Of a DNA stretch of 64,000 nucleotides, positions 54,056-64,000 are shown one piece after another. A program made the position numbers and the translations under genes. The notes beneath the pieces are model-generated. The model made no database searches. It had not been told where the DNA came from and saw only the letters and a program-made list of their open reading frames with translations. The DNA comes from Platycnemis pennipes (taxonomy: Eukaryota > Arthropoda > Insecta > Odonata > Platycnemididae), in NCBI GenBank assembly GCA_933228895.1, contig OW121852.1, forward strand, positions 131,187,544 to 131,251,543. Reading direction: 5' to 3'. Each line of letters starts with the position of its first letter. Position 1 is the first letter of the stretch.

Positions 54056-55075
54056 CAGGATGTCGATCGATACGGGAAATACGGGAGATACGGGAAATTA
54101 ACATTACCCTGGAAAATACGGGAAATATACGGGAATTTCGCATAGTGTCCGGGAAATTTCAAGAAATGCTCTGTAATGAACAGATCCAGAAGATCCCCAT
54201 ATTGTTGGTTGGTGGGACCTTAGCAGTGCGGGAGTCGCAGTGTTTAGCCCATGAAGATTTCGTAACCCACTGAGCGCAAGGTTGTCATTTCAGTGCACGT
54301 GAGGCCTACTCGGCAAGTGTGCCAACAGCACACACACAACGTCTTACACCCTTGCCACAGTAGTAGGTTTCGCGTCGCACGATTTTGTCGAAAAATGCAG
54401 CGTGATAATGTGACTTATCCGGTTAGAAAGTCTAATTTTATAAGATAGAAAGTTTAATCACTTTATTTTACCTGTTGTACTAGATAATGCATATGGCGAA
54501 TTATTTTGTAACTCTATCAGTGTAATTTGGACCGGTCCAAAATACACGCTCTTCGGTGGTCTGAAATACACTATGAGGATCAAAATAAAATGAGACTGAA
54601 TTTCACAGAAACATCCTTAGATACATGAAAGAGAATTATTTGCACTTTTCTACACGAATTATGATAAGAGTGGAGTAATTTCTGTGTTTCACCTAGCAAA
54701 AGTAACTTTGTATTTCGCTGTCGCCTTAGGAGTCAGAGCCATTCCAATGGGTGTATTTGTCTAGAGTGTGTCTTCGTTGTTTATGCTTTGTGTGGGAGAA
54801 CGGAATTTCACGATTTCGCTCACTTAGCCTTTATGCCTCAATCACCTGGGCTTGATTGTTGAAATTTGGAGAGAAGACATTCCAAAGATACACCCAAACA
54901 TCTACACCCTAAATATGTTGCTACCCTTAATGAATACAAAGTAAAGCTATCGGTCCGAATTACACGCCGGTTCAAATTACACGGACTTTTCCTATACGGG
55001 AATTTAGCAAATAATTGTCCGGGAAATACGGGAAACATATGGGAATTTGAAATTGGGCCGCTGATCAACATCCTG
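54056..55075. mobile_element. CAGGATGTC element with exact 5-bp target duplication
   Basis: The ends CAGGATGTCGATC and GATCAACATCCTG are flanked by TATAT (54051-54055 and 55076-55080). Subterminal ATACGGGAAATACGGG repeats sit at both ends. A second pair of inverted motifs (GTGTAATTTGGACCGG at about 54519 and its inverse near 54980) suggests a nested element. Confidence 0.85.
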
Positions 55076-55261
55076 TATATTGACGGTATTACCGCTACTG
55101 AATGGTGTATTGTCACTGACAATGCACCGATGATTGCACCATGTAAAGCTGTAAGGCAAGCGTCCTCGAAATTTTCTATGTCATGGACTTTCATAGACAA
55201 CTGCTCAAACAGATGCAACATCGACTTGTGCAGTTTCAATTACCGTGTAAAACCTTCTTAA

Positions 55262-55850
55262 GAACAACACAGATTGAGATATCAAACTTTCCTTTTCACA
55301 TGTTGTAGCTAAGGACTTTGTTCATAGCTATATGAAGTTTCATACTATTAGCTTCAACAGTATTTTTGTTATTGATGAAGTTGTCAGACTGCGTTATTTT
55401 ACTATGTAGTTGGCATCCAAATAAGGGTGTTACGGATGATATATCGCATAAAACTTTGAAGTTTTACTATTCCATTTTTTTAACTCCTATTTAAGATTAT
55501 TAACATCATTTATTGCCATTTTCCTAGTCACAGCTTATATATGGTACATTTTTGATCATTTATTTTTCCTTAGAAATCGTAAAATTTAATCCACAGGAAT
55601 GTATACAAGATTCATATATCTGTGCGCAATCATCCATGGATAAAAATTCATTGTTCAAACATTATTAACTTGTGTTAATGGAAATAACCTGTTCCGATTC
55701 TGGGTGTTCTTGCATTGTGCAAATGGGGGTGATTGACCAAGGTCCTTTTTACGATTCCAAGTTGTATCATGTTTAGGCAGAAATCCAATGATTTTGAAGA
55801 GATGGAGTCACTAATTGGAAGAGAAAGAAAAGTTTATGTTTTAACTAAAA
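55262..55850. repeat. Rearranged copy of part of the 236-3238 element
   Basis: 55262-55400 is the reverse complement of about 1790-1937 (AACACAGATTGAGATATCAA), while 55420-55850 runs in the same direction as about 2150-2640 (GTTACGGATGATAT, TGGGTGTTC, CCAATGATTTTGAAGAGATG). The two halves have therefore been inverted relative to each other. Confidence 0.75.
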
Positions 55851-55889
55851 TAGCAGACTTGCAGTCTATTTTTCTTGACAAAATGCTTC

Positions 55890-56911
55890 TCGAAATATAA
55901 TTCTTACCCCATTACAAACAATAGAAGACACAAATAAAATAATCAGAATTGAACAAATTCCATCCCGATTGGGGAAGGTAGTCAAGGTATGAAATATTTG
56001 GTAAATGGAACCATGAACATCTGTGACGATTAAATGTCATACTGCTGCCAAGTATGTACTTTTGGACAATGTGATTACATACACCAGGGGTCTCCAAACT
56101 ACGACCTGCGAGGCCCTCTCATCTGGCCCTTGGAGACGTTTTTATCTGCGGAAAAAAATTATGGAAATTTACGTGTATCCTGCCAAGATCAGCCATCACT
56201 TACGTGGACGTAACGTTTTTACCGAATTAAAAATGAGGCGCGCAGCAGTGCGTTGTGTTTTTCCAACTGATCACTACATTGCAAAACCTTATTCGCTGCT
56301 TACTTATTCTACTTCTGTACACAGTCAATGACAAAAACACTGTATACTGCTTATACTTTGTTCTTGGTCAATGAGATTATATAATGCCATCTAGTGGCAG
56401 AGTTTTTAAATGGTATGCTGCTTGTTCAAGGCTAGATTACCGTATTTACCCGATTCTAAGACGACCCTGAATATAAGACGACCCCTCATTTTGAGCACCC
56501 AATTGAAAATAAAGTGATGAAATCCCTATAATTATGCAGTTTGTCTCATATAAATTAGTCCTCTACTTTTCTTGAGTTAATTTTGGTAAAATGAAAAATA
56601 TACTCTTTTCATGATTCTAACAGAAAACATATAACTTTGTCATGAGCAACAGAAATTGTAGATACTTTCCTTTTACACTATTGCCTTTTAGCATATCGCA
56701 GGATAGCTTTTGTAAGAGAACTGTTTAGGCTTAAAAACATTCCATATAAAAAAATTAAGAAAATAACAAGGGGTGAAGTACTGACTTCTGGAAAATATAC
56801 TTTTCTCATAGTAAAAGAGATAAATAATAAAACTTTATATAAACAATCTTTTCTGAACATAAATACTCGAAAACATAAAAATAGAGACTTTTCTTGAGAG
56901 CATAAAATAAA
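55890..56911. other. mib2 intron or downstream sequence with a short hAT-like motif
   Basis: ACCGTATTTACCCGATTCTA followed by GACGACCC repeats at 56441-56490 resembles a widespread transposon end; no partner found. No gene. Confidence 0.4.
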
Positions 56912-56913
56912 TA

Positions 56914-58402
56914 CAGTGGAATCCCGGTATAACGAGTGCTCATAATCCCTCGGAAATCACTCGCTAAATCGAGCGCTCGTTATATCCGATGGTGTTGAAA
57001 AAACCCACCTAATTCTCATAGTCGTTCGTATTTACAGTTTTTCATTTGTTTCCGTGGTATTTGACGAAGGTAAACAGCAAAAAAAGTAATTTCAGGCACA
57101 ATCTGGTAGATTATCAACATATTTCATGAAAGAAACAGGACATTTTCCATTATATAAAATATTAATTCCCCTAGTTTCGATGTTTTTCTTCCAGTTCTTC
57201 TATTTTTCGATCGCCGAAGAAAGCTGTAAAGACAGCGTAACTAGTCGGAATTAAAATATTAGGTATACTGTGGAAGTTTTTGGATAATTTTGCCAATATG
57301 TCATGACGATAATATCAGCTTTGTCGAGTTTCCGAATGTTAACCAGTACGTCCATCAGTTGGGAAAATTGGCCTGAAGGTTCACTGAAATACGGCATGTT
57401 TCGGGGGTCGTAGATATTTTTCAAGCTTAAGCGAAGGCCAACTTACGGCTGTCTTTTTCCAACACGATTAACTGGAGCAATATCACGATAATTCATCGGG
57501 CGCGAACACGCTATGTTTGAACGAGTGCAATATGACGATCTTTTATCGCGATATTTATCGTGATAATATATAGTGATATTTTATCGGGGCGCGATATCGT
57601 GATATTTTATCGGGGCGCGATATCATAATATTTTATCGTGATAGTTATCGCGATACCTATTTATAGCGATATTTATCGCACCCCGATATCTTATCGTGCC
57701 CCGACATCTTATCGTGCCCCGACATCTTATCGTGCCCCGATATCTTATCGTGCCCCGATATCTTATCGTGCCCCGACATGTTATCGTGCCCCGACATCTT
57801 ATCGTGCCCCGATATCTTATCGTGCCCCGACATGTTATCGTGCCCCGAGATGTTATCGTGCCCCGATAACATATCAGGGCACGATAAGACGATGTTTATC
57901 GTCACGCTGAGTTTCGTTATCGCCACCTTATGATATGCTAAAATTATCGTATCCCGATATTGAATTATCAATATCGCCCATGCCTAGACCTAACTCCCTC
58001 TCCTACTCTCATCTCGCTCGTCGTCTGCCCATTCCCACTGATGAATGGGCCTAACAAAAGAAGAACGTAAAATGGGAGCGCGCAGAGCGTACTGAAGGCC
58101 GTAAATCGCTAATGTTTGGACATAACTGGCTTTAGGTGTTGTAGATATGGTACACAAGTTGTATTTTTAGTTTAATTAGCAGATAATACAAAACACAATA
58201 GTTTATTTTTGCTAGGCGGTGCATCGCCCTCGAGAGATATCTATCGTAATACCGAGCGTATACCGTGGAAGGAACTTTTTGGCCTCGCTATATCCGCTTT
58301 ATTTTACATGTAAAACATAGGCCTTTTGGCGGTACAGCGACAATCACTCGTTATAACGCGATTCTCGCAATAAGCCGTACTCACTATACCGGGCTTCTAC
58401 TG
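56914..58402 (-). mobile_element. Tigger-like element, second copy, reverse orientation
   Basis: The ends CAGTGGAATCCCGGTATAAC and, inverted, CAGTAGAAGCCCGGTATAGT are flanked by TA (56912-56913, 58403-58404). It is the reverse-oriented sibling of 20764-22405, with the same nested CGATA-rich block starting at the same junction (GAGTTAGGTCTAGGCATGGG on the - strand). Confidence 0.85.
57675..57880. repeat. 18-bp tandem repeat CTTATCGTGCCCCGATAT
   Basis: About eleven head-to-tail units of 18 bp with C/T and C/G variants. Because 18 is a multiple of three, both strands carry a repetitive open frame, which is a consequence of the repeat. Confidence 0.9.
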
Positions 58403-58404
58403 TA

Positions 58405-59007
58405 CATATATTAATTGCTGTCAACATCACTTTCCCACACGATGTCATCTTCACTGCCATCCAGAGCATTGGACAAGCAGCACATCTTGAACCCCTTCAC
58501 TATTGTGTGTGGATTTATTTGTAGCCATGATGTATTAATCCACTGACAAGAGTAGTGCAACTTCAGGTTTCCTAAGTTTTCCTGTTGCTGTGAAATATAT
58601 GTGGTAAATATAAGAACTTGATTCTCCATATTGGTAACTGAAACAATGGAAATTTTTATTACTCAAGGTGCTCAAGTTGTTGACCTGAGAAAATTATATG
58701 TGCAAGTCCTACTTTGCATTTGAAAAACATTTTTCCAAAACTGAACTTCAAAAATTGGGGGGGGACTATATTCGGAGAAATATGGTATTTAGTTTATCAT
58801 TTCCTATAATTTGATTGCTTTTAGCCTTCCTTTCTTGTAATTCACTCTCTCTGCACAAAAAAATGAAAAATGATGGAACTGGAATAAATTTCACAGAATG
58901 TTCTCATGACATTTTCATAAAGTATGCTGTAAAAAGACATATTTCCCATTCCACAATTCTGATGTTACGCAAGTCATTACAATTTAATCAAACTATAAGA
59001 AAATTTA
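58405..59007. other. AT-rich sequence, no gene recognised
   Basis: Nothing beyond the possible element end at 58755-58788. Confidence 0.4.
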
Positions 59008-59859
59008 TACAGTAAAACCTCTACCTAATGAACCTCTTCATGTCGTAAACCTCCGTTCTTCGTAATGACTTTGAGGTCCTGCCAAAATTTGTATGCAATT
59101 ATATGAAGAAACCTCTTCCTACCGTACCTCTATATTTTCGAAAAACCTCCACACTTGGTACTGAGAATACACCCCCATGACAAGCCAACTACCTCCAAGG
59201 AGTAAAATATTCATCGTATTCAGCTATTATGTTAGCAAAAATGATAGTAAAACTAACCTGTGGTCAAAATAGAACTTGCAAACCGACGTAAACCTCTCAG
59301 ATGAACTCCTTCATATCCATGTATGAGATTACCATCTGACACAACTAGTATACCTGAGTCCGAAGATTTGTTAAATTTTAGGGTTCAAATGATTTTGACA
59401 GGGAATTTAGCCTACTCTGACTTCATTTTCTCATCAGTTCTCCATAAAATCTCAATATTGTTGTGACCGTACCCTTAAAAATTACATTGCGTTTATTTCT
59501 ATTCTTGCACCTCGTGGCAGTCGTCTGTTTTTCCAGAGTATCTTCGCTGCGAATTTTAACTCCACCGCTCTTTAACAATTATTGTCGTCCCCCCATATGC
59601 AACATTATTTGTGACTAGAGTCACATTTTTGTAGTTGAAGACTTCAGTCAGTGAAATAGGCCTCACTTCTATGTTGAAATTACCATGCATTTATTTGATG
59701 GCCTTATACATATTATGAATGTGCATGCGTATTTTTAATTTGATAATTTTCTATCAATATAAAATTAAATAATTTTATATCAATTTTTAAATATTTGCCA
59801 GTAAAAATGCACGAAAACAAGAATTACATCATAAATTTTACGTCCACGATGGACATGAC

Positions 59860-60957
59860 AAATCTTAAAAAAAAAAGAGGCAGCTGGAAACAACAAACTA
59901 AATTACCAATTTTCAAAGCCAAATTGATTAGGGGAAGCAAAAAATAGACTTTGCTTAGACATTTAGAATACCACCATCCTCCCTGATATCCATTTTAAAA
60001 AAATGTAAAGAAACTGAAGAAGTAACACATAGAGTGTTTTAAATTAAAAAGTCGTGGGCAGTGAAAAGTGAGCAGCTGGATGAGCACATATATATGATTG
60101 GTTGATGGAAGGTAGAGCAAGAAATATTCCCATATCTGGATCTATTCTACAGCAAAGGCGAGAGAAGTAGCAGTAAGCATGGGAATTGAAAATTTTCAAG
60201 AATCAAATGGATGGCTACAAAAGTTTAAAGCGTTGTGTAATTTCAAAACATTGAAGATGTGTGTGGAAGAAGCTACTGTAAGTGATATAGTGGTGGAAGA
60301 GCAAAGAAAAAACTTTGCAGACGATTTTAGTGGGGTATAAACTTCGAGACATTTTAATGCTGATGAGGCACGAGTTTTTCTAACTTACTTGTTGACAGAA
60401 CTCTGCCATTTAGAAGCCAATCATGATACGGAGGGGGAATAAAGCAAAGAAAAATTCACAGTCCTTTTCTGAGTCAATTTTGATGGCTCTGTGAAATCGG
60501 AGCCACTTTTAATTGAGAAATACATAAAGCCTAGAGGCTTTAAAAATGCTCAAAGATGGAAATGAGCAACCAGAAAATAGTCCTCTTTGTTGATCAGTGT
60601 ACCGCAAATAAATTTAGGGGATTGTGTTACGATCATCATAGAGTATTTTTCTCCAAACACCACCAGTAAATTGCAACCCCTTCATAAAGGAATATTTCCA
60701 ATGTGAAGAGAAATTACTGGGTAGTGTGCATGTTGCAATCAGTTAATGAGAAAAATGATATAAGAACCATGTTTGTGGAATATAATGCATGCCATGCACT
60801 GGTTGTCTTACACTGCACTTATTTAAAGTTGCAGGTTATTCAGAAATGTTTTAAGAAGGCTGGATTTATGGGAGACAGCAGCAAGGTAGACATTATGTAC
60901 AAGGATGAGCCAACAGAGAGGCATGAAATAAATAAAATGATTAATGCTCAATCATAG
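59860..60957 (+). pseudogene. Tigger (pogo) transposase
   Basis: With frameshifts, the pieces follow the Tigger order. Helix-turn-helix: FRIPPSSLISILKKCKE. CENP-B-type DNA-binding part: LDEHIYDWLMEGRARNIPIS, then GWLQKFKALCNFK. Catalytic part: FNADEARVF (first Asp), then EPLLIEKYIKPRGFKNAQ, then LFVDQCTANKFRG (second Asp), then FFSPNTTSKLQPLHKGIF. The C-terminal end IQKCFKKAGFMGDS is open for 84 codons at 60703-60957. Many stops show it is inactive. Confidence 0.82.
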
Positions 60958-61283
60958 TTTGATGACTTAATAAATGTTGACAATGCCTTCCTCACATGCA
61001 CCCCGAATTGAGGGGATGATGGTGGGAGAAGTGGAGGAAGAAATTGGAGGGGAGTCACCAATATATGTATCTTAATATGGAAGAAGAGGGTGATGGTGAG
61101 GAGGGAATGTCTGAAGCAATCAAAAAAGAGGTGCAGGATGCTTTAGGTGGGATTTTTTTGTCTGGAAGACTGCAGCAGTGAGAATCTATTATCGTTAAAT
61201 AAGGTAGAAAATATCATTTCAAAAGAATTTGAAAAAAAATGAAAGAAATTGAAATTAAATTTTTTCCAGTGAAGAGTTTTTAA

Positions 61284-62447
61284 CACGTTCACTGCGGAGC
61301 TGTTTAAAACCCTCTCACAGTGCGGCGTGACCCACCTGTGGGTCACACTCTGCCTTTTGCATGGGCGGTGTGACCCACCGGTGGGTCACAGTCCTTCCGA
61401 GCTTCTGGCCACTGCCGAGGGACGGTGGTTGCAGCGGCAACACTCAGCTGTTTCCTGAGATTAGAGGAAGGCTGGGGGAGGCTACTCCCAGCTTCGCCCC
61501 CAGCCCACCCCTCTACCGGCCACGTGGGGCACGCTATCTTCTAGACCCTGGCGTGGGATGGGGGAAGAGAGGGGCAACAATACAATGCATGCAATGTGGT
61601 AAAGATTTGCTAACGTTCGGAAAACCCAGGAGACTCCCACCCATCTCTGTTTATTGCACCTGCCCTTGTTCGCGCCCGTCTGTGAGACGTAGACGCCCGT
61701 CCTTGCGTACCGATTCCCCAGCCATGCTCACACTATGAGAATAGGGAAGGGGGATCCTGGAAAGAGTACATAGTGCTTTGTCTCACTCAGAAAAAAGTAG
61801 TGTCTGCATTTCGGAAGACGTTCACCCGGCAAGGGCACGGTCACTCATCCACCACTGAGGGATTGGCTCAAGAACGCTACGCGACTCTTTCCCAATTGCC
61901 CCTTCCGTAGAGGGGGGGGGAAGGGAAGAGAGAGAGTCAATCTCTCACACAGCCGGGCGAGTGCAGTTCGGACTGTTTAGTTTACGAGCAACTGACGGAC
62001 AGCCAAGAGGTTGAGGAGAAAAAATTTTCTTAAACATTTTCATTATTTTTAATAAGTTGATATGTTTTACTATATCAAGTATTGTTCTTCCTTATGTATA
62101 AAAATCGCATAAACATAAAAAAAAACAAAAAGAAAGCAAAAAATAAACGTATTTTGGATGTAATACGCTAATATGTAAATTTGTTCGTGACCCACCGGTG
62201 GGCCACACCGCTCACGCCGAAAAAAGTTTCAGGAGGGGCGGCGTGACCCACCGGTGGGTCACACTAAGTGTCACATAGTAGGCTATTATTTGAACAGTGA
62301 CTAACCTCTGTGTGAAGTCACTTGAGAAGTTCTCGATTCCTACTCTCACAATACTCCTCGCAAGTTAGGACAATTCACAGAATTTTACGGCCGCCGCACT
62401 AGACGTATCTGCGTGACCCACCGGTGGGTCACACCGCAGTGAACGTG
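61284..62447. mobile_element. piggyBac-type MITE with GTGACCCACCGGTGGGTCAC palindromes
   Basis: The inverted ends CACGTTCACTGCGG are flanked by TTAA at 61280-61283 and 62448-62451. Two palindromes of the GTGACCCACCGGTGGGTCAC type lie near the left end (about 61327, 61371) and three near the right (about 62189, 62245, 62412). The interior is unusually GC-rich at 61400-61730. No transposase. Confidence 0.85.
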
Positions 62448-62451
62448 TTAA

Positions 62452-63114
62452 GTAATAATAATAATACTTTTTATTACACCGTTAGCAAGTACATGCATGG
62501 TTTCGTCAAGAAATTTGGACAGGACATATACACACAAGAACTACAATGTCATCATATCAATATTAATGAACATATATGTACAAAGTTGTTCAAAATTACA
62601 ATGTCATCATTACAAAAATAATGGACATATCTATACAAAGTTATTCACAAGCAATCACTTTGAAATTCTCTTACATCATAATAGCATTTCTTAATTAAGA
62701 ATTCTTTGACTCTCGACTTTTGAAAATCATTGGAGAGGTAATGGTTTTAAAGTCATTTGGCAACTTATTGTAAAGTATTGAGGATGAGTGATAGGCGCCT
62801 TTAGCAAAAAGGGAGTATGAATGCTGACTGGCATGTATGTTATTGTTTGAGCGGGTGGAGTAGTCATGGTATATGGAGTTCATTGGGAATTTATCAGGAT
62901 TTTCTTTAACAAAGCGAACACAAGACAAAATGTAAATAGAGGGCAATGTTAGTATATTTGCATTTGTGAAGAGTGGTTTTCCAGGGGTACGTATAGGGAC
63001 TTGGAACATGGCTTTAACTGCCTGTTTCTGGGCAGAGAAGGCTTTACTAGCTATGCTTGAATTTCCCCAGAACATAATGCCGTACGAAATATATGAAGTA
63101 AGTTTTATTTCCAT
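62452..63114 (-). pseudogene. LINE 3' end with reverse-transcriptase C-terminus and simple-repeat tail
   Basis: The - strand frame of 139 codons reads ISYGIMFWGNSSIASKAFSA, then QKQAVKAMFQVPIRTPGKPL and LTLPSIYILSCVRFVKENPD, then LYNKLPNDFK. This is the thumb and C-terminal region of a jockey/CR1-type polymerase. Its 3' end, marked by an ATT-type repeat (62452-62465), abuts the TTAA of the piggyBac-type element. 5' truncated. Confidence 0.85.
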
Positions 63115-63338
63115 TGTTTTTGTTATTATAGATATTTAAACTATGTAAAATCATAACTGCATTTATTTAAATGTTCAAATATAGTAATTAAAGAGACAGC
63201 AGCACATATCATTCCCAAAACGTTCCTTAAGGTGGAATGTAGGTGTTCGTTTTGCTGAAACCTCTTTATAACAAACCTCTATCAAAATCACAAAAAAAAT
63301 TGGTCCCTTCAATTTTGATATGAAGAGGTTTTACTGTA

Positions 63339-63812
63339 TAATGAGGAAGAGTAATACATAATTATATCCTTGTAAATTTTGCATCATCAGTTTTAGGTTG
63401 TGGGTCATTCCATGTCAGTCCACCCAAAAAAAAATTCAAAATGCCACCCATCGTCTCAGATTTTAATGAATTTCATTTTCAATTGGCTGCTAGTGTATTC
63501 ACGTTAATGAACCATTGAAAGTTTTTCATCTCATAGTTTCCAATATATAAGGAGTCAAAATTTAGGAAAATTGCCCATGTCACTTCTGCCAAAGGTCACT
63601 TCTGAGCTTCCACTCTTAAAGTAGAGTGAATTAAGAAACAAATCATACCTCAGTAACTGATCAGTCTATCACTGCCAAAGTTTTATCACATGTCAGTGAA
63701 AGTGAACAGATTCTAGTAACACGAGAGTCATAACACTTTCTTTGCTCTGTGAGCCTCTTATAAGTGCATTAGTTATTAATTAATCAAGTTTTTAAGCACC
63801 AAAACGTAACTT
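63339..63812. other. AT-rich sequence, no gene recognised
   Basis: GGGTCATTCCATGTCAGTCCACCC at about 63402 is partly palindromic and resembles a transposon end. No partner in the window. Confidence 0.4.
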
Positions 63813-63818
63813 CTTTAA

Positions 63819-63923
63819 CCCTTTCACTGCGGCTCACTCTCCAGAAACCTACTCTTCACATGCGGCGGAAAAGTTAAAGCGCTACAGTGAGAACGAAAAG
63901 TTATATTCACGGCAGCAAAAGGG
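63819..63923. mobile_element. Tiny TTAA-flanked piggyBac-type MITE
   Basis: The ends CCCTTTCACTGCGGC and GGCAGCAAAAGGG (imperfect inverted copies) are flanked by TTAA at 63815-63818 and 63924-63927. They are related to the CACGTTCACTGCGG ends of 61284-62447. Confidence 0.7.
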
Positions 63924-64000
63924 TTAATTGAGTATTATCACCCAAAGGCAGGGTGTATCAGTCAAAGTTTTTTTTTTTGATGAATCCCTGATGAGTACTC

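Larger units (their letters stand above)
53355..58788. repeat. Possible outer element with ATATAGTCCCCCC ends
   Basis: GCCGTATTCCTCTGAATATA (from 53357) is the inverse of the sequence ending TATATTCGGAGAAATATGGT near 58786. Runs of C and G follow on the inner side. If they are partners, the element is 5.4 kb and contains 54056-55075 and 56914-58402 as nested insertions. A related piece is at 571-645. I could not confirm a target duplication. Confidence 0.35.
59010..63336 (+). mobile_element. Tigger element with broken transposase and two nested insertions
   Basis: The ends CAGTAAAACCTCTACCTAAT and the inverse of GAAGAGGTTTTACTG are flanked by TA (59008-59009 and 63337-63338). A transposase pseudogene fills 59860-60957. 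A piggyBac-type MITE (61284-62447) and a LINE end (62452-63114) were added later. Confidence 0.85.

Noticed and set aside
57675..57880. CRISPR array
   Set aside because: Units are contiguous without spacers and the DNA is eukaryotic.
57638..57971. Repetitive open frames over the 18-bp tandem repeat (YRAPTS-type and SGHDKM-type proteins)
   Set aside because: The repeat unit is a multiple of three, so open frames arise automatically on both strands. No other coding signals.
61361..61738. 125-codon GC-rich frame inside the piggyBac-type MITE
   Set aside because: It starts inside the palindromic terminal region, has no family motif, and GC-rich DNA lacks stops by chance.

Overview
This is arthropod nuclear DNA, most likely from an insect with a large, repeat-rich genome. 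The evidence is AT-rich non-coding sequence, short exons separated by introns of up to 16.6 kb, a dense nest of transposable elements (TEs), a BEL/Pao retrotransposon and tRNA-headed SINE-like repeats. I cannot name the species from sequence alone.

Host gene. One gene runs through the window on the + strand. Eight coding exons (12934-13067, 16987-17135, 19759-19915, 20333-20487, 37103-37295, 42941-43096, 51888-52099, 52483-52868) join in frame with matching splice phases. They encode a run of ankyrin repeats followed by a C3HC4 RING finger. Order and motifs match the E3 ubiquitin ligase Mind bomb 2 (mib2). The N-terminal MIB/HERC2 and ZZ exons and the last RING exon were not found; they probably lie outside the window. 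The second intron has a GC-AG donor.

TE layout. 236-3238, 4933-5472 and 12169-12721 are hAT-type elements with TAGNGATG ends and 8-bp target duplications. 3782-4827 is a PIF/Harbinger remnant. 8895-10452 and 59010-63336 are pogo/Tigger elements; the second keeps a broken transposase. 13188-14027 and 17328-18062 are MITEs. 20501-23717, 38760-40540 and 54056-55075 form a group with CAGGNTG ends and exact 5-bp target duplications. The first of these contains a Tigger-like element (20764-22405) and a small hammerhead-like insertion, and a truncated relative at 15403-16577 supplies an empty site for both. 24276-26388, 61284-62447 and 63819-63923 are TTAA-flanked piggyBac-type elements. 41618-42582 is a TTAA-flanked MITE. 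29086-35699 is a nearly intact, recently inserted BEL/Pao element on the - strand. 45730-47190 is a decayed Mutator-like/YqaJ transposon gene. LINE 3' pieces lie at 28530-28630, 43265-43760, 45160-45470, 48690-49475, 50610-51352 and 62452-63114. A Penelope-type GIY-YIG fragment lies at 50225-50520.

Most interesting. Eight loci carry a hammerhead-ribozyme-like core (CTGANGA or CTGAAAA, a hairpin, then GAAA). Their hairpin changes in sequence while keeping its pairing. Several are arranged as inverted pairs, one is a 172-bp insertion with a 14-bp target duplication, and one sits just upstream of the Penelope GIY-YIG remnant. The - strand copy at 5896-5943 has all three helices and differs from the canonical core only at the catalytic G8. 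Other points of note are an LTR/primer-binding-site fragment inserted inside the BEL gag-pol, large CGATA-rich palindromes, and five copies of a GTGACCCACCGGTGGGTCAC palindrome near the ends of one piggyBac-type element.
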